A stretch of 64,000 nt of DNA from VRUE01 sp963702575 (GTDB taxonomy: Bacteria > Actinomycetota > Thermoleophilia > Solirubrobacterales > 70-9), in the NCBI GenBank assembly GCA_963702575.1, contig CAVPCU010000006.1, positions 1-64,000 on the forward strand, given 5' to 3'. Under the pieces are notes generated by a model that saw only the letters and a program-made list of their open reading frames with translations, searched no databases and was not told the origin of the DNA. Below are positions 34,288 to 42,457 of this stretch, piece by piece. Made by a program: the position numbers and the translations under genes. The first letter of the stretch is position 1. Each line of letters opens with the position of its first letter.

Positions 34288-35207
34288 CAGTTCAGCCTCG
34301 CCGCCAGCCGCCGCGCCGACTCGACGCCGAGCTCGGGCTCGAAGAGGAAGGGCAGCGTCTTCACCGGCGCCTCGACCCGCCGTCGCAGCCGGGCGAGCTG
34401 GGCGCGCTGCGAGCGCGCCCGCTCGTGCTCGGAGACCGCGGCGCGGGCGGCGGCGCGCACGGCCCCGTTCTCGCCGCCGGCGAGCTCGGCCAGCCGCGCC
34501 GTCTCCTCGTTGGAGAAGCGCTCGGGGTAGAGCCCGTTGAGGTAGACGCGGTCGACCGCGACGCCGACCTCGGTGCGCAGTTCCCGCTCCAGCGTCGCCG
34601 ACTCGTTGACCGGCATCTCCTCGGGCAGCGAGACGATCGCCGCGCCGGTGTGCTCGTGGTCGACGATCAGCCGCTCGAGCTGCAGCGCCTGCGAGTGGAT
34701 CGGCCCGACCCGGGCGATCGCGGCGAAGGTGCGCGGCGTCTGCAGGAACCCGACCCCGTGGCCGGTCGCCGGCGCGTCGACGATCACCAGGTCGTACTTG
34801 CGCCCGCTCTTCACCTTGCGGTCGAGCTGCGCCAGCTCCCAGATCTTGCCGATCGTCACCAGCTCCTTGAGGCCGGGAGTGGCCGCGGCGAGGTAGTTGA
34901 AGATGCGGCTACGGAACAGGAGGTCGCGCATCGCCCGCACCTTGAGCTGGAGCAGCACGTACTCGCGCATCGACTCGTCGGGGTCGATCGAGATCGACCA
35001 GAGGTTCTCCTCCATCTCGACCTCGTGGAAGCCGACCTCGGCGTGGCTGAAGAAGCGCGAGGCGTTCTCCTGCGAGGCGACCTCGCAGACGATCGTGCGC
35101 TTGCCTTCGCTGGCCGCGCGCAGCCCGAGGGCGACGGCGACGGTGGTCTTGCCGACACCGCCCTTGCCGGTGACGAAGACCAGCCGCTTGTCCAGGAGCT
35201 CAGTCAA
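34287..35207 (-). CDS. Get3/ArsA-like ATPase, first of a tandem pair
   Basis: TTG 35207 begins TELLDKRLVFVTGKGGVGKTT (306 residues), with an intact deviant Walker A; a longer frame to 35282 is not favoured. Further motifs: EVASQENASRFF, LVIVDAPATGHGVGFLQTPR (switch II) and the C-terminal VPVN-like nucleotide site region. It likely forms a heterodimer with the downstream protein, whose P-loop lacks the signature Lys, giving an asymmetric pair. Members of this family insert proteins or act as ATP-driven switches. It is divergent from parA, with 74 bp between, and no canonical ribosome site is visible. Confidence 0.8.
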   Translation of the reverse strand: MTELLDKRLVFVTGKGGVGKTTVAVALGLRAASEGKRTIVCEVASQENASRFFSHAEVGFHEVEMEENLWSISIDPDESMREYVLLQLKVRAMRDLLFRSRIFNYLAAATPGLKELVTIGKIWELAQLDRKVKSGRKYDLVIVDAPATGHGVGFLQTPRTFAAIARVGPIHSQALQLERLIVDHEHTGAAIVSLPEEMPVNESATLERELRTEVGVAVDRVYLNGLYPERFSNEETARLAELAGGENGAVRAAARAAVSEHERARSQRAQLARLRRRVEAPVKTLPFLFEPELGVESARRLAARLN

Positions 35208-35281
35208 TGAGGGGATCGGGTGATTCCTAGCAATTTCGGGGCGCGGCAGGAAAAGCGGGGAGCCATGCGAATACCCGCGCA

Positions 35282-36361
35282 ATGGGATTCCTCAGCCGTA
35301 GGTCCAAGTCCAAGACGCCCGTCTCCGCCGTCGAAGAGCCGCATCCGATCGTCGAGGAGTTGCACGAGATGGAGGCTGCTGTTCCTCAGAGGCCGGTGCA
35401 GGACGACTTTAGACCGGACCCCATGCCGGCGGGTCCTGTCGCCGAGGTGGCGCCTGAGCCCAGCGTCGCCCAAGCCGTCCAGGTGGTGGAAGCTGAGCCA
35501 ATCGAAGCTGAGGAGCCGACTCGGATGATGGCTCGGGACTTGATCGCTCCGTCGCGGCATGAAGCCGTGGTCGAGGAAGCGGCCGTCGAGACTCCGGTCA
35601 AGCACGCCGACGTCATCGCCTTTGCCAACCAGAAGGGCGGGGTCGCTAAGACGACCACGACGCTCAACCTCGCCGTCGCCTTCGCCGAGTCCGGGCACCG
35701 GGTGCTGTGCATCGACCTCGACCCGCAGGGCAACCTGACGATGAGCCAGGGGATCGACCCGGACAAGGTGGAGAAGAGCCTCTACGACGTGCTCGTCAAC
35801 GACATGCCGATCAGCGAGATCATCCAGCACCGCGAGATCGACATAGCCGTTTCGTCGATCGACCTCGCGGGGGCGGAGATCGCGATGAGCACCAAGATCG
35901 GCCGCGAGCGCTCGCTCGAGAAGGCGCTGAAGGAGGTCTCCGGCGACTACGACTTCGTCTGCATCGACACGCCGCCCAGCCTCGGCCTGCTCACCATCAA
36001 CGCGCTGACCGCGGCGAGCAAGGTGATCGTCCCCGTCCAGTGCGAGTATCTCTCGATGCGCGGACTGGTCCAGCTCCAGAACACGCTCAAGATGATCCAG
36101 GAGAACCTGAATCCCGACGTGAGGATCGAGGGCATCCTGCCGACCATGCTCGACACGCGCACGGTCCACGCCAAGGAGGCGGTGGAGATCCTCGAGGAGA
36201 ACTTCGGCGACCTCGTCTTCAGGTCGCGGATCAAGAAGGCGATCAAATTCGCCGAGGCGCCGGTGAAAGGCGCCAGCGTGCTCAAGTACGATCCCCAGGG
36301 CAACGCGGCCGGCTACTACCGTGAGCTGGCCAAGGAGGTCTTGGAAGATGAGCCGGCGTAG
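35282..36361 (+). CDS. parA: ParA/Soj-type ATPase with long N-terminal extension
   Basis: The ATPase core starts near residue 110 (ADVIAFANQKGGVAKTTTTLNLA, a Walker A with Ala for Gly), then VLCIDLDPQGNLTMSQG (A'), YDFVCIDTPPSLGLLTINAL (Walker B) and VPVQCEYLSMRGLVQL. This is a chromosome-partitioning type ParA; no parB is nearby. The first 110 residues are a low-complexity, acidic, Pro/Glu-rich extension absent from most Soj proteins. The ftsZ start codon lies within its 3' end, so the two are co-translated. That pairing suggests a MipZ-like role in placing the division ring rather than DNA segregation; this is inference. Confidence 0.85.
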   Translation: MGFLSRRSKSKTPVSAVEEPHPIVEELHEMEAAVPQRPVQDDFRPDPMPAGPVAEVAPEPSVAQAVQVVEAEPIEAEEPTRMMARDLIAPSRHEAVVEEAAVETPVKHADVIAFANQKGGVAKTTTTLNLAVAFAESGHRVLCIDLDPQGNLTMSQGIDPDKVEKSLYDVLVNDMPISEIIQHREIDIAVSSIDLAGAEIAMSTKIGRERSLEKALKEVSGDYDFVCIDTPPSLGLLTINALTAASKVIVPVQCEYLSMRGLVQLQNTLKMIQENLNPDVRIEGILPTMLDTRTVHAKEAVEILEENFGDLVFRSRIKKAIKFAEAPVKGASVLKYDPQGNAAGYYRELAKEVLEDEPA

Positions 36362-37793
36362 CAAGCGCGCGAGCATGCGAGAGGGTCCTCTCTCGGAGCT
36401 GTTCCGCGACACGGCGCAGGACGCTCCTGCCGATCCGGCTGAGGGTTCAGAGCACCTGGCCGCGGGTCCTGTCGCGGGGGAGGGCACCCCCTCCTCGCAA
36501 GCAGCGGAGGGGGAACCCACCCCCACGCCACCCGCGGACGAATCGTCCAAAGCCTCTTCAGGCTCGGCCGAGCCGGCTCTAGAGCGGAGTGGCTCGGGGT
36601 CGGGTGAAGCTGTCGAATCCGCTCCCGAAAGGCTCAAGCGGGTGTTCTCCGAGGAGCCTGCTCCTCGTGGCGAGCAGGCTGAAACGCCTCGGTACGGGCG
36701 GGAGGAACCGGCTTATGAGCCGCCGGGGAGTGGGCAGCCGCATCAGCCGGTGATCCGGGTCGTGGGCGTGGGGGGCGCCGGGGTGAACGCCGTCAACCGG
36801 ATGGTGGACGCGAACGTGCCCGGGGTCGAGTTCATGGCCGTCAACACCGATCTTCAGTCGCTCCAGCTCTGCGTCGCCGACGTCACCGTGCACATCGGCA
36901 ACGAGCAGACGCGGGGGCTCGGGGCCGGCGCCGACGCCGCCGTGGGGCACCGCTCCGCTTTCGAGGAGCAGGACAAGATCAAGCGGCTGCTGAAGGGCTC
37001 CGACATGGTCTTCGTCGCCGCCGGCGCCGGCGGCGGCACCGGCACCGGCGCCGCTCCGGTGATCGCCCGCCTCGCCCGCGAGGTGGGCGCGCTCACGGTC
37101 GGCATCGTCACCAAGCCGTTCAGCTTCGAGGGCTCGCGCCGCAGCAACGAGGCCGCGAAGGGCATCGAGGAACTCGCCGCCGAGGTCGACACGCTGATCG
37201 TCGTCCCCAACGACCGCCTGCTCGAGGTGCTCGACCAGCAGACCTCGATGGTCGAGGCCTTCCAGGTGGCCGACGACGTCCTCCGCCAGGGCGTGCAGGG
37301 CATCTCGGATCTGGTCACGCTGCCGGCCGTGATCAACCTCGACTTCGCCGACGTGCGGACGATCATGTCCGAGGCTGGCCGGGCACTGCTCGGCATCGGC
37401 ATGGGCCACGGCGAGGGCCGGGCGCTGCTCGCCGCCGAAAAAGCGATCTCCTCGCCCCTGCTGGAGACCTCGATGGAGGGGGCGCGCTCGATCCTGCTCT
37501 CGATCACCGGCGGCGCCGACCTCTCGCTGGTCGAGGTCTCCGAGGCGGCGAAGCTGGTCGGCGAGGCCGCCCATCCCGACGCCAACATCATCTTCGGCGC
37601 AAACATCGACGAGGAGCTGGGCGACCAGATCTGGGTCACCGTCGTCGCCACCCGCTTCGACGGCCGCCCGGCGCCGCCGCGCCGCGCCGCCGAGCCGACC
37701 ATCCGCCGCACCAGGGACAGCGGCCGCGCCCCGCGCAGCGAGAAGGCCGGCGAGCTCAGCAGCCTCGACGTCCCCGAGTTCCTGCCCGGTTAG
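36348..37793 (+). CDS. ftsZ: Cell division GTPase FtsZ with disordered N-terminal extension
   Basis: ATG 36348 overlaps parA by 14 bp and has AAGGAGGT 8 bases upstream inside parA. The 481-residue product has about 130 extra N-terminal residues, Pro/Glu/Ser-rich, before the core (VIRVVGVGGAGVNAVNRM). The GTPase signature GAGGGTGTGAAPV, the T7 loop INLDFADVRTIM and NDRLLEVLDQ are intact, and the protein ends in DVPEFLPG, a recognisable C-terminal peptide. It forms the cytokinetic ring. Location outside a dcw cluster and fusion of a repeat element into its extension are unusual. Confidence 0.92.
   Translation: MSRRSKRASMREGPLSELFRDTAQDAPADPAEGSEHLAAGPVAGEGTPSSQAAEGEPTPTPPADESSKASSGSAEPALERSGSGSGEAVESAPERLKRVFSEEPAPRGEQAETPRYGREEPAYEPPGSGQPHQPVIRVVGVGGAGVNAVNRMVDANVPGVEFMAVNTDLQSLQLCVADVTVHIGNEQTRGLGAGADAAVGHRSAFEEQDKIKRLLKGSDMVFVAAGAGGGTGTGAAPVIARLAREVGALTVGIVTKPFSFEGSRRSNEAAKGIEELAAEVDTLIVVPNDRLLEVLDQQTSMVEAFQVADDVLRQGVQGISDLVTLPAVINLDFADVRTIMSEAGRALLGIGMGHGEGRALLAAEKAISSPLLETSMEGARSILLSITGGADLSLVEVSEAAKLVGEAAHPDANIIFGANIDEELGDQIWVTVVATRFDGRPAPPRRAAEPTIRRTRDSGRAPRSEKAGELSSLDVPEFLPG
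36462..36533. repeat. Dispersed palindromic repeat embedded in the ftsZ extension
   Basis: About 70 bp here align with the reverse complement of 51252-51320 at roughly 85 percent by eye, sharing GCGGGTCCTGTCGCGGGG, AGGGCACCCC and CCCACGCCACCC. The centre is an inverted repeat (GGGCACCCCCTCC / GGAGGGGGAACCC). The first 14 bases also occur at about 35429 in the parA extension. Confidence 0.75.
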
Positions 37794-37803
37794 ACCCGCC
37801 CCG

Positions 37804-39309
37804 ATGCGAGGGGTCGTCGCCGCCGGCCATCCGCTGAGCGCCGAGGCGGGCGCCGCCGTTCTGCGCGAGGGCGGCAACGCAGTCGACGCCGCTGTCTGCG
37901 CGGTGCTCGCCTCCTTCGCGGTCGAGAGCCCGCTGACGGGCTTCGGCGCCGGGGGATTCATCATGGTTCATCAAGGCGGAGAGACCGCCCTCGTCGACTT
38001 CTTCGTCGCCGCGCCGGGAAAGGACGGGGCCGAGCGGGGGGTGGAGCTGGTCCCCGTCCCGGTCCACTTCGACACCGAGACCGTGCAGACGTTCTACGTC
38101 GGCCCGGCCTCCTGCGGGGTGCCGGGGACGGCGGCGGGGCTGGAGCTGGCGCTGCGGCGGTTCGGCTCGCTGCCCCTCGCCGAGCTGGCGAAGCCCGGCA
38201 TCCGCCTCGCCCGCGAGGGCGCGCCGGTCAACGCCGAGCAGGCCTACATCCTCGAGATCCTCTGGCCGATCCACCGGCGGCTGGAGGGAACGCGCGAGCT
38301 GTACGCGCCGGAAGGGCGGCCGCTGAGGGAGGGCGACCTCTTCCGCTTCGCCGAGCTGGGCGAGGCGCTCGAGCGCTTCGGCGCCGAGGGCGCCGACCCC
38401 TTCTACCGCGGCGAGGTGGCCGCCGCGCTGAGCGGCTTCGTCGGCGAGCGTGGGGGGACGCTCGGCCCTACCGACCTCGCCGCCTACGAGGCGGTCGAGC
38501 GGGCGCCGATCCGCACGGCTTTTCGCGGCGCCGAGGTGCTGACCAACCCGCCGCCCTCCTCGGGCGGCATCCTGATCGCCTACACGCTCGGCCTGCTCGA
38601 GCGGCTGGGGGAGAGCAGCGATCCCGAGCGCCTCGTCGCCGCGATGGACGCCGCCAACGCGGCCCGCGGCGAGGAGTTCGCCCTCGGCCTCTACGGCGAG
38701 GAGCTCGAGACGAGCCTGCTCGACCCGGCGGCGCTCGACCTGCGCGCCGGCGACCTGCTCGGCTCGACCACTCACATCTCGGTGCTCGACGCCGGCGGGA
38801 TGTGCGCCAGCGTCACCTGCTCCAACGGCTCCGGTTCGGGCGTGCTCGTGCCGGGGACGGGCGTGATCCTCAACAACATGCTCGGCGAGGAGGACCTCAA
38901 CCCGCTCGGCTTCCACGCGATCGCGCCGGGGCGGCGGGTGCCCTCGATGATGGCGCCGACCGTCGTCCTGCGCGACGGCGAGATCGTCCTCGGCCTGGGC
39001 AGCGCCGGCTCCAACCGGATCCGCTCGGCGATCGTCCAGACCGTCGTGCGGGCGGTCGAGCAGGGGATGGGCGCCGAGGAGGCCGTGCGGGCGCCGCGCC
39101 TGCACTACGAGGCCGGCGTCGTCCAGGCCGAGCCGGGGATCGACGAGGAGGCGCTGGCGCGGATCGAGGCGCGCGGCGTCCCGGTCCTGCGGCGACCGCG
39201 GATCAACCTCTTCTTCGGCGGCGTCCAGGCGGTCGCCCGCGATCCGTCCAGCGGCGCCCTCAGTGGCGGCGGCGACCCGCGCCGGGGCGGTAGCGTGGCG
39301 CTGGCATGA
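37804..39309 (+). CDS. ggt: Gamma-glutamyltransferase family protein (GGT)
   Basis: The 501-residue product follows the GGT fold: VVAAGHPLSAEAGAAVLREGGNAVDAA at the start, GFGAGGFIM, and after the processing site STTHISVLDAGG, whose Thr would become the N-terminal nucleophile of the small subunit after self-cleavage. NPPPSSGG and SNGSGSGVLVPGTGVILNNML are also present. It transfers or hydrolyses gamma-glutamyl groups, as of glutathione or related thiols. There is no signal peptide, so it appears cytoplasmic, unlike most bacterial GGTs. Its stop overlaps the cyclase start (ATGA), implying joint expression. Confidence 0.88.
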   Translation: MRGVVAAGHPLSAEAGAAVLREGGNAVDAAVCAVLASFAVESPLTGFGAGGFIMVHQGGETALVDFFVAAPGKDGAERGVELVPVPVHFDTETVQTFYVGPASCGVPGTAAGLELALRRFGSLPLAELAKPGIRLAREGAPVNAEQAYILEILWPIHRRLEGTRELYAPEGRPLREGDLFRFAELGEALERFGAEGADPFYRGEVAAALSGFVGERGGTLGPTDLAAYEAVERAPIRTAFRGAEVLTNPPPSSGGILIAYTLGLLERLGESSDPERLVAAMDAANAARGEEFALGLYGEELETSLLDPAALDLRAGDLLGSTTHISVLDAGGMCASVTCSNGSGSGVLVPGTGVILNNMLGEEDLNPLGFHAIAPGRRVPSMMAPTVVLRDGEIVLGLGSAGSNRIRSAIVQTVVRAVEQGMGAEEAVRAPRLHYEAGVVQAEPGIDEEALARIEARGVPVLRRPRINLFFGGVQAVARDPSSGALSGGGDPRRGGSVALA

Positions 39310-40433
39310 TCGAGTTCGAGGCCGAGGGGCTGCTCGACGGCGTCGAGGGCAAGGCGCGCGATGCGCGGCGCGATCTGCTGGCGCGGCTGGCGAGCGAAGG
39401 CGTCCCGCTCGAGGAGCTGCGCGAGGCGGTCGAGGGCGGGCGGCTGACGTTGCTGCCGGTCGAGCGGGCGCTGGCGGGTGACGGCCCCCGTCACACGCCG
39501 CGCGAGGTCGCCGAGGAGTCGGGCGTCGAGCTCGAGCTGCTGCAGCGGGCGACCGCCGCGCTCGGCATCCCCTACCCGGACCCCGACGAGCGTTCGCTGA
39601 CCGAGGCCGACCTCGAAGAGGCGCGCCGGATCAAGGCCTTCCGCGACGCCGGCCTACCTGAGGAGGGCATCGTCCAGGTGGCCCGCACGATCGGGATCGG
39701 CACGGCGCGGATCGCCGAGGCCAACCGCGAGCTGATCGTGCGCACGCTGATGCAGCCCGGCGACACCGAGCGCGACCTGGCGCTGCGCTTCGCCGCCGCC
39801 GCCGAGTACATGCTGCCCGTCTTCGAGCCGACCCTCTCCTACGCCTTTCGCGCCCACATGCTGGAGCAGATCCGCCGTGACGTGATCGCCGCCCCCGACA
39901 TCGCCTCGGGCGTCCCGGGGGCGATGACCGAGATCGCGGTCTGCTTCGCCGACCTGGTCGGCTTCACCAAGCTCGGCGAGCAGGTCGAGACCGAAGAGCT
40001 GGGGCTGATCGCCGGCCGCCTCGACGAGCTGGCGTCCGCCGTCGCCGAGCCGCCGGTGCGCCTGGTCAAGCTGATCGGCGACGCGGCGATGCTCGTCTCC
40101 GCCGACACGGCGGCCCTGGTCGAGGCGGGGCTGCGGATGGTCGAGGCCGCCGACGCCGAAGGCGACGACTTCCCCCGCCTGCGCGCCGGCATCGCCCACG
40201 GCTCGGTCCACACCCAGGCCGGCGACTACTACGGCCGCCCGGTCAACCTCGCCAGCCGCCTCACCGCGATCGCCAAACCCGGCAGCGTCCTTCTCGACAC
40301 CGCCGCCAGGGACGCCGCCGCCAGGGAGCCCGCCGGCGAGGCCTTCGGCTACTCCTACGCCGGCGAGCGCCGCCTCAAGGGCTTCGAGTCCCGCACCAAG
40401 CTCTACCGAGCCCGCCGCCCCACCGGCGAGTAG
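39306..40433 (+). CDS. Class III adenylate/guanylate cyclase with MerR-like N-terminal domain
   Basis: The cyclase domain fills about residues 205-370. Both metal Asp (AVCFADLVGFTKL and LIGDAAML), the purine-binding Lys (VRLVKLIGD), and the transition-state Asn and Arg (GRPVNLASRL) are present, so activity is expected. The N-terminal 200 residues (TPREVAEESGVELELLQRA, LTEADLEEARRIKAFRDAG) look like a MerR-type helix-turn-helix followed by a helical linker, as in the pH-sensing mycobacterial Rv1264. It has no membrane segments. It starts within the GGT stop codon, an uncommon pairing. Confidence 0.85.
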   Translation: MIEFEAEGLLDGVEGKARDARRDLLARLASEGVPLEELREAVEGGRLTLLPVERALAGDGPRHTPREVAEESGVELELLQRATAALGIPYPDPDERSLTEADLEEARRIKAFRDAGLPEEGIVQVARTIGIGTARIAEANRELIVRTLMQPGDTERDLALRFAAAAEYMLPVFEPTLSYAFRAHMLEQIRRDVIAAPDIASGVPGAMTEIAVCFADLVGFTKLGEQVETEELGLIAGRLDELASAVAEPPVRLVKLIGDAAMLVSADTAALVEAGLRMVEAADAEGDDFPRLRAGIAHGSVHTQAGDYYGRPVNLASRLTAIAKPGSVLLDTAARDAAAREPAGEAFGYSYAGERRLKGFESRTKLYRARRPTGE

Positions 40434-40472
40434 CCCCCGAATTCGCGGCGAGGGGGGCGAAATCGGCATGCT

Positions 40473-40508
40473 GGAGGCTTGTGTCCCCTATGGGAGGCAC
40501 AAAGCTCC
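40473..40508. repeat. Copy 2 of the TTTGTCCCC palindrome, overlapping a start codon
   Basis: The arms GGAGGCTTGTGTCCCC and GGAGGCACAAAGCTCC are an imperfect inverted repeat (16 nt each) with loop TATG. It includes the GTG at 40481 and the ATG at 40490 of the next gene. Confidence 0.6.
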
Positions 40509-41416
40509 ACCCTGCATCGGGTGAGCTGTGGGAGCTGTCGCGGTCACAGCACGGCGTCGTCGCGCGAGCGCAGTTGCTCGAACGCGGGTTGACCGCGAAG
40601 GCGATTGCTCATCGCGTTCGCACGGGACGCCTGCATCGGCTCGGGCGCGGTGTCTACGCGGTCGGTCGGCCCGATGTGGGCCAGTACGGGCAGTGGATGG
40701 CCGCCGTACTGAGCTGTGGGCCGGAGGCTCTGTTGAGTCATCGCAGCGCCGCGGCGCTGTGGGGAATCGCCAAGAGCTCGCCGGAGATGGAGACCGAAGT
40801 TGTCATCCCAGGCGCATTACGCAGGCGGCGCCCGGGGGTCCGTGTCCGACGGCGAGCCGACTTGAGCGCAGCTCATCGTCGCGAGGTCGGCGGAATTCCC
40901 GTCACCGACCCCGTCTCCACCATGGTGGATCTGGCTTCGTGCGTCGTGGAATGGCGGGTCGAGAAGGCGATCAACGACGCGGATCGACTTGGCTTGGTTG
41001 ATCCCGAAGCTCTGCGCATCGAGGTGAACGGCTTGCCGCCGAGGCCCGGCATGGCGTGCATCCGCCGATTGCTCGGCTGCGATGCGCTCACCGACACCGG
41101 GCTCGAGCGCAAGTTCCTCGGCATCGTGCGAGACGCCGGCCTACCACTGCCGAAAGCGCAGGCTTGGGTGAACGGCTATCGGGTCGACTTTCACTGGCCC
41201 GACCTGGGATTGATCGTCGAGACGGACGGCTGGGCCCATCACCGCACTCCGGGAGAGCAAGCGACGGACCACCGGCGCGATCAGGTGCACACGAGCGCAG
41301 GGTTGACGACCCTGCGCTTCGCGGAAAAGCAGGTGCGCTACGAACCCCGGCAGGTGAAGGCGACGTTGTCGACGGTCATGCGTCGCCTCCTCCTCGCGCA
41401 GGATGGACGCTTGTAG
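40481..41416 (+). CDS. AbiEi-type winged-helix domain fused to DUF559-like nuclease fold
   Basis: The 311-residue product begins with an AbiEi_4-like winged helix (SQHGVVARAQLLERGLTAKAI, GRLHRLGRGVYAVG, HRSAAALWGI), typical of type IV antitoxins. The C-terminal half (about 205-300) has the DUF559/Vsr-like pattern: ERKFLGIVRDAGLP, WVNGYRVDFHWPDLGLIVETDGWAHH, RDQVHTSAGLTTLRF. The VDFHWP..VETDGW order gives the D...ExD residues of a PD-(D/E)XK fold. Such proteins are common in actinobacteria and their role is unproven. GTG 40481 is used; ATG 40490 is equally possible, since both lie in a palindrome. A similar palindrome follows the stop. Confidence 0.78.
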   Translation: MSPMGGTKLHPASGELWELSRSQHGVVARAQLLERGLTAKAIAHRVRTGRLHRLGRGVYAVGRPDVGQYGQWMAAVLSCGPEALLSHRSAAALWGIAKSSPEMETEVVIPGALRRRRPGVRVRRRADLSAAHRREVGGIPVTDPVSTMVDLASCVVEWRVEKAINDADRLGLVDPEALRIEVNGLPPRPGMACIRRLLGCDALTDTGLERKFLGIVRDAGLPLPKAQAWVNGYRVDFHWPDLGLIVETDGWAHHRTPGEQATDHRRDQVHTSAGLTTLRFAEKQVRYEPRQVKATLSTVMRRLLLAQDGRL

Positions 41417-41440
41417 CCCCTACGAGGGACACAAGGCTCC
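41405..41440. repeat. Copy 3 of the TTTGTCCCC palindrome, at the gene's 3' end
   Basis: CGCTTGTAGCCCC-TACGA-GGGACACAAGG is an imperfect palindrome covering the stop codon at 41414-41416. With copy 2 it flanks the AbiEi/DUF559-like gene. Confidence 0.55.
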
Positions 41441-41460
41441 ATCTTCGGCGGGGAGAACGG

Positions 41461-42378
41461 TCAGGCGGGCTTGCGGGCGGAGACTAGGAGGTTGTAGAAG
41501 AGCTCGGCGGGGAGGTGGGGCTCTAGCAGGCGGGTGTCGAGCTTTTGCAGGGCGATGTAGCTGTTGAAGGCGAAGCGGCGCCAGGCGAAGGAGACCGATT
41601 CGGGCTCGGCGGTCGACTCGACCGTGCGCAGTCCCCAACCCCAGGCGTTGGCGAGCAGTTCCTCGCCGCCGACGCGGCGCTGCTCGAAGCCGGCGTCGCG
41701 CAGCAGGCCACGCAGGTCCGCGGGGACGAAGGCGTGGACGTCGACCTCGCCCTCCAGTGCGTGCCCGTGGGAGAGGTCGGCCTCGGCGACCGACCGCGGC
41801 CGGGCGCGGACGAGCCGCCGCCAGGCGGGCGCGGCGAGCATGCCGGCGCGCTTGGGCATCGTCGCCAGCCGGTCGCCGTAGCGCGAGGGCTCGCCGCAGA
41901 AGGCGATCGCGCCCCCCGGCCGCAGCACGCGGCGGAACTCGGCGAAGGCGCACTCGAGGTCGGGGATGTGGTGGAGGACGGCGTGGCCGAGGACGAGGTC
42001 GAAGCTCTCGTCCTCGAAGGGAAGCTCCTCGGCCTCGGTCGCCACTGTCTCGACCTCGAGGCCGAGCTCCTCGGCGGTGGCCGCGAGGCGGCGCAGCATG
42101 CCGGGCGAGATGTCGGTCGCGGTGAGGCGCTCGATCGCCCCGAGCTGGAGCAGGTTGAGCGAGAAGTAGCCGGTGCCCGAGCCGATCTCCAGCGCGTCGC
42201 CGAAGACCTCGCCCTCGAGGCCGCCCAGCGCCTTTTCGAGCTTCAGCCGCACCTGGCTCTGGCCGGTGGCGCCGAAGTCGATTCCCCACTTGGCGTCGTA
42301 TTCCTCGGCCGCCGCGTCGTGGTAGCGCGTGTTGACGTCCTTGATGTGATCGGGGGTGGCGGTCGGGGAGGCCGGCAT
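41461..42378 (-). CDS. SAM-dependent methyltransferase (class I, MerR/UbiE-like)
   Basis: ATG 42378 is chosen within a longer open frame. The 305-residue protein has motif I DALEIGSGTGYFSLNLL, motif II (TATDISPGMLRRLA), an acidic loop (DESFDLVLGHAVLHHIPD) and LRPGGAIAFCGEP, all typical of Methyltransf_11. The C-terminal third (HAFVPADLRGLLRDAG, FEQRRVGGEE) is a substrate lid. Substrate unknown. It starts 79 bp from, and is divergent to, the methyltransferase of the glucan-like operon. Confidence 0.82.
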   Translation of the reverse strand: MPASPTATPDHIKDVNTRYHDAAAEEYDAKWGIDFGATGQSQVRLKLEKALGGLEGEVFGDALEIGSGTGYFSLNLLQLGAIERLTATDISPGMLRRLAATAEELGLEVETVATEAEELPFEDESFDLVLGHAVLHHIPDLECAFAEFRRVLRPGGAIAFCGEPSRYGDRLATMPKRAGMLAAPAWRRLVRARPRSVAEADLSHGHALEGEVDVHAFVPADLRGLLRDAGFEQRRVGGEELLANAWGWGLRTVESTAEPESVSFAWRRFAFNSYIALQKLDTRLLEPHLPAELFYNLLVSARKPA

Positions 42379-42457
42379 CGAGGCGCGAACTCTAATGGCT
42401 ATCTCTACATCGAACGGCGTAACGCACGGCGCGTGAAGCCGCAATAGCGTCCCCTCG

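Noticed and set aside
33139..35207. Arsenite efflux ATPase
   Set aside because: No arsB, arsR or Cys metal-binding pattern; tandem coupling and sequence fit the Get3-like actinobacterial pair.
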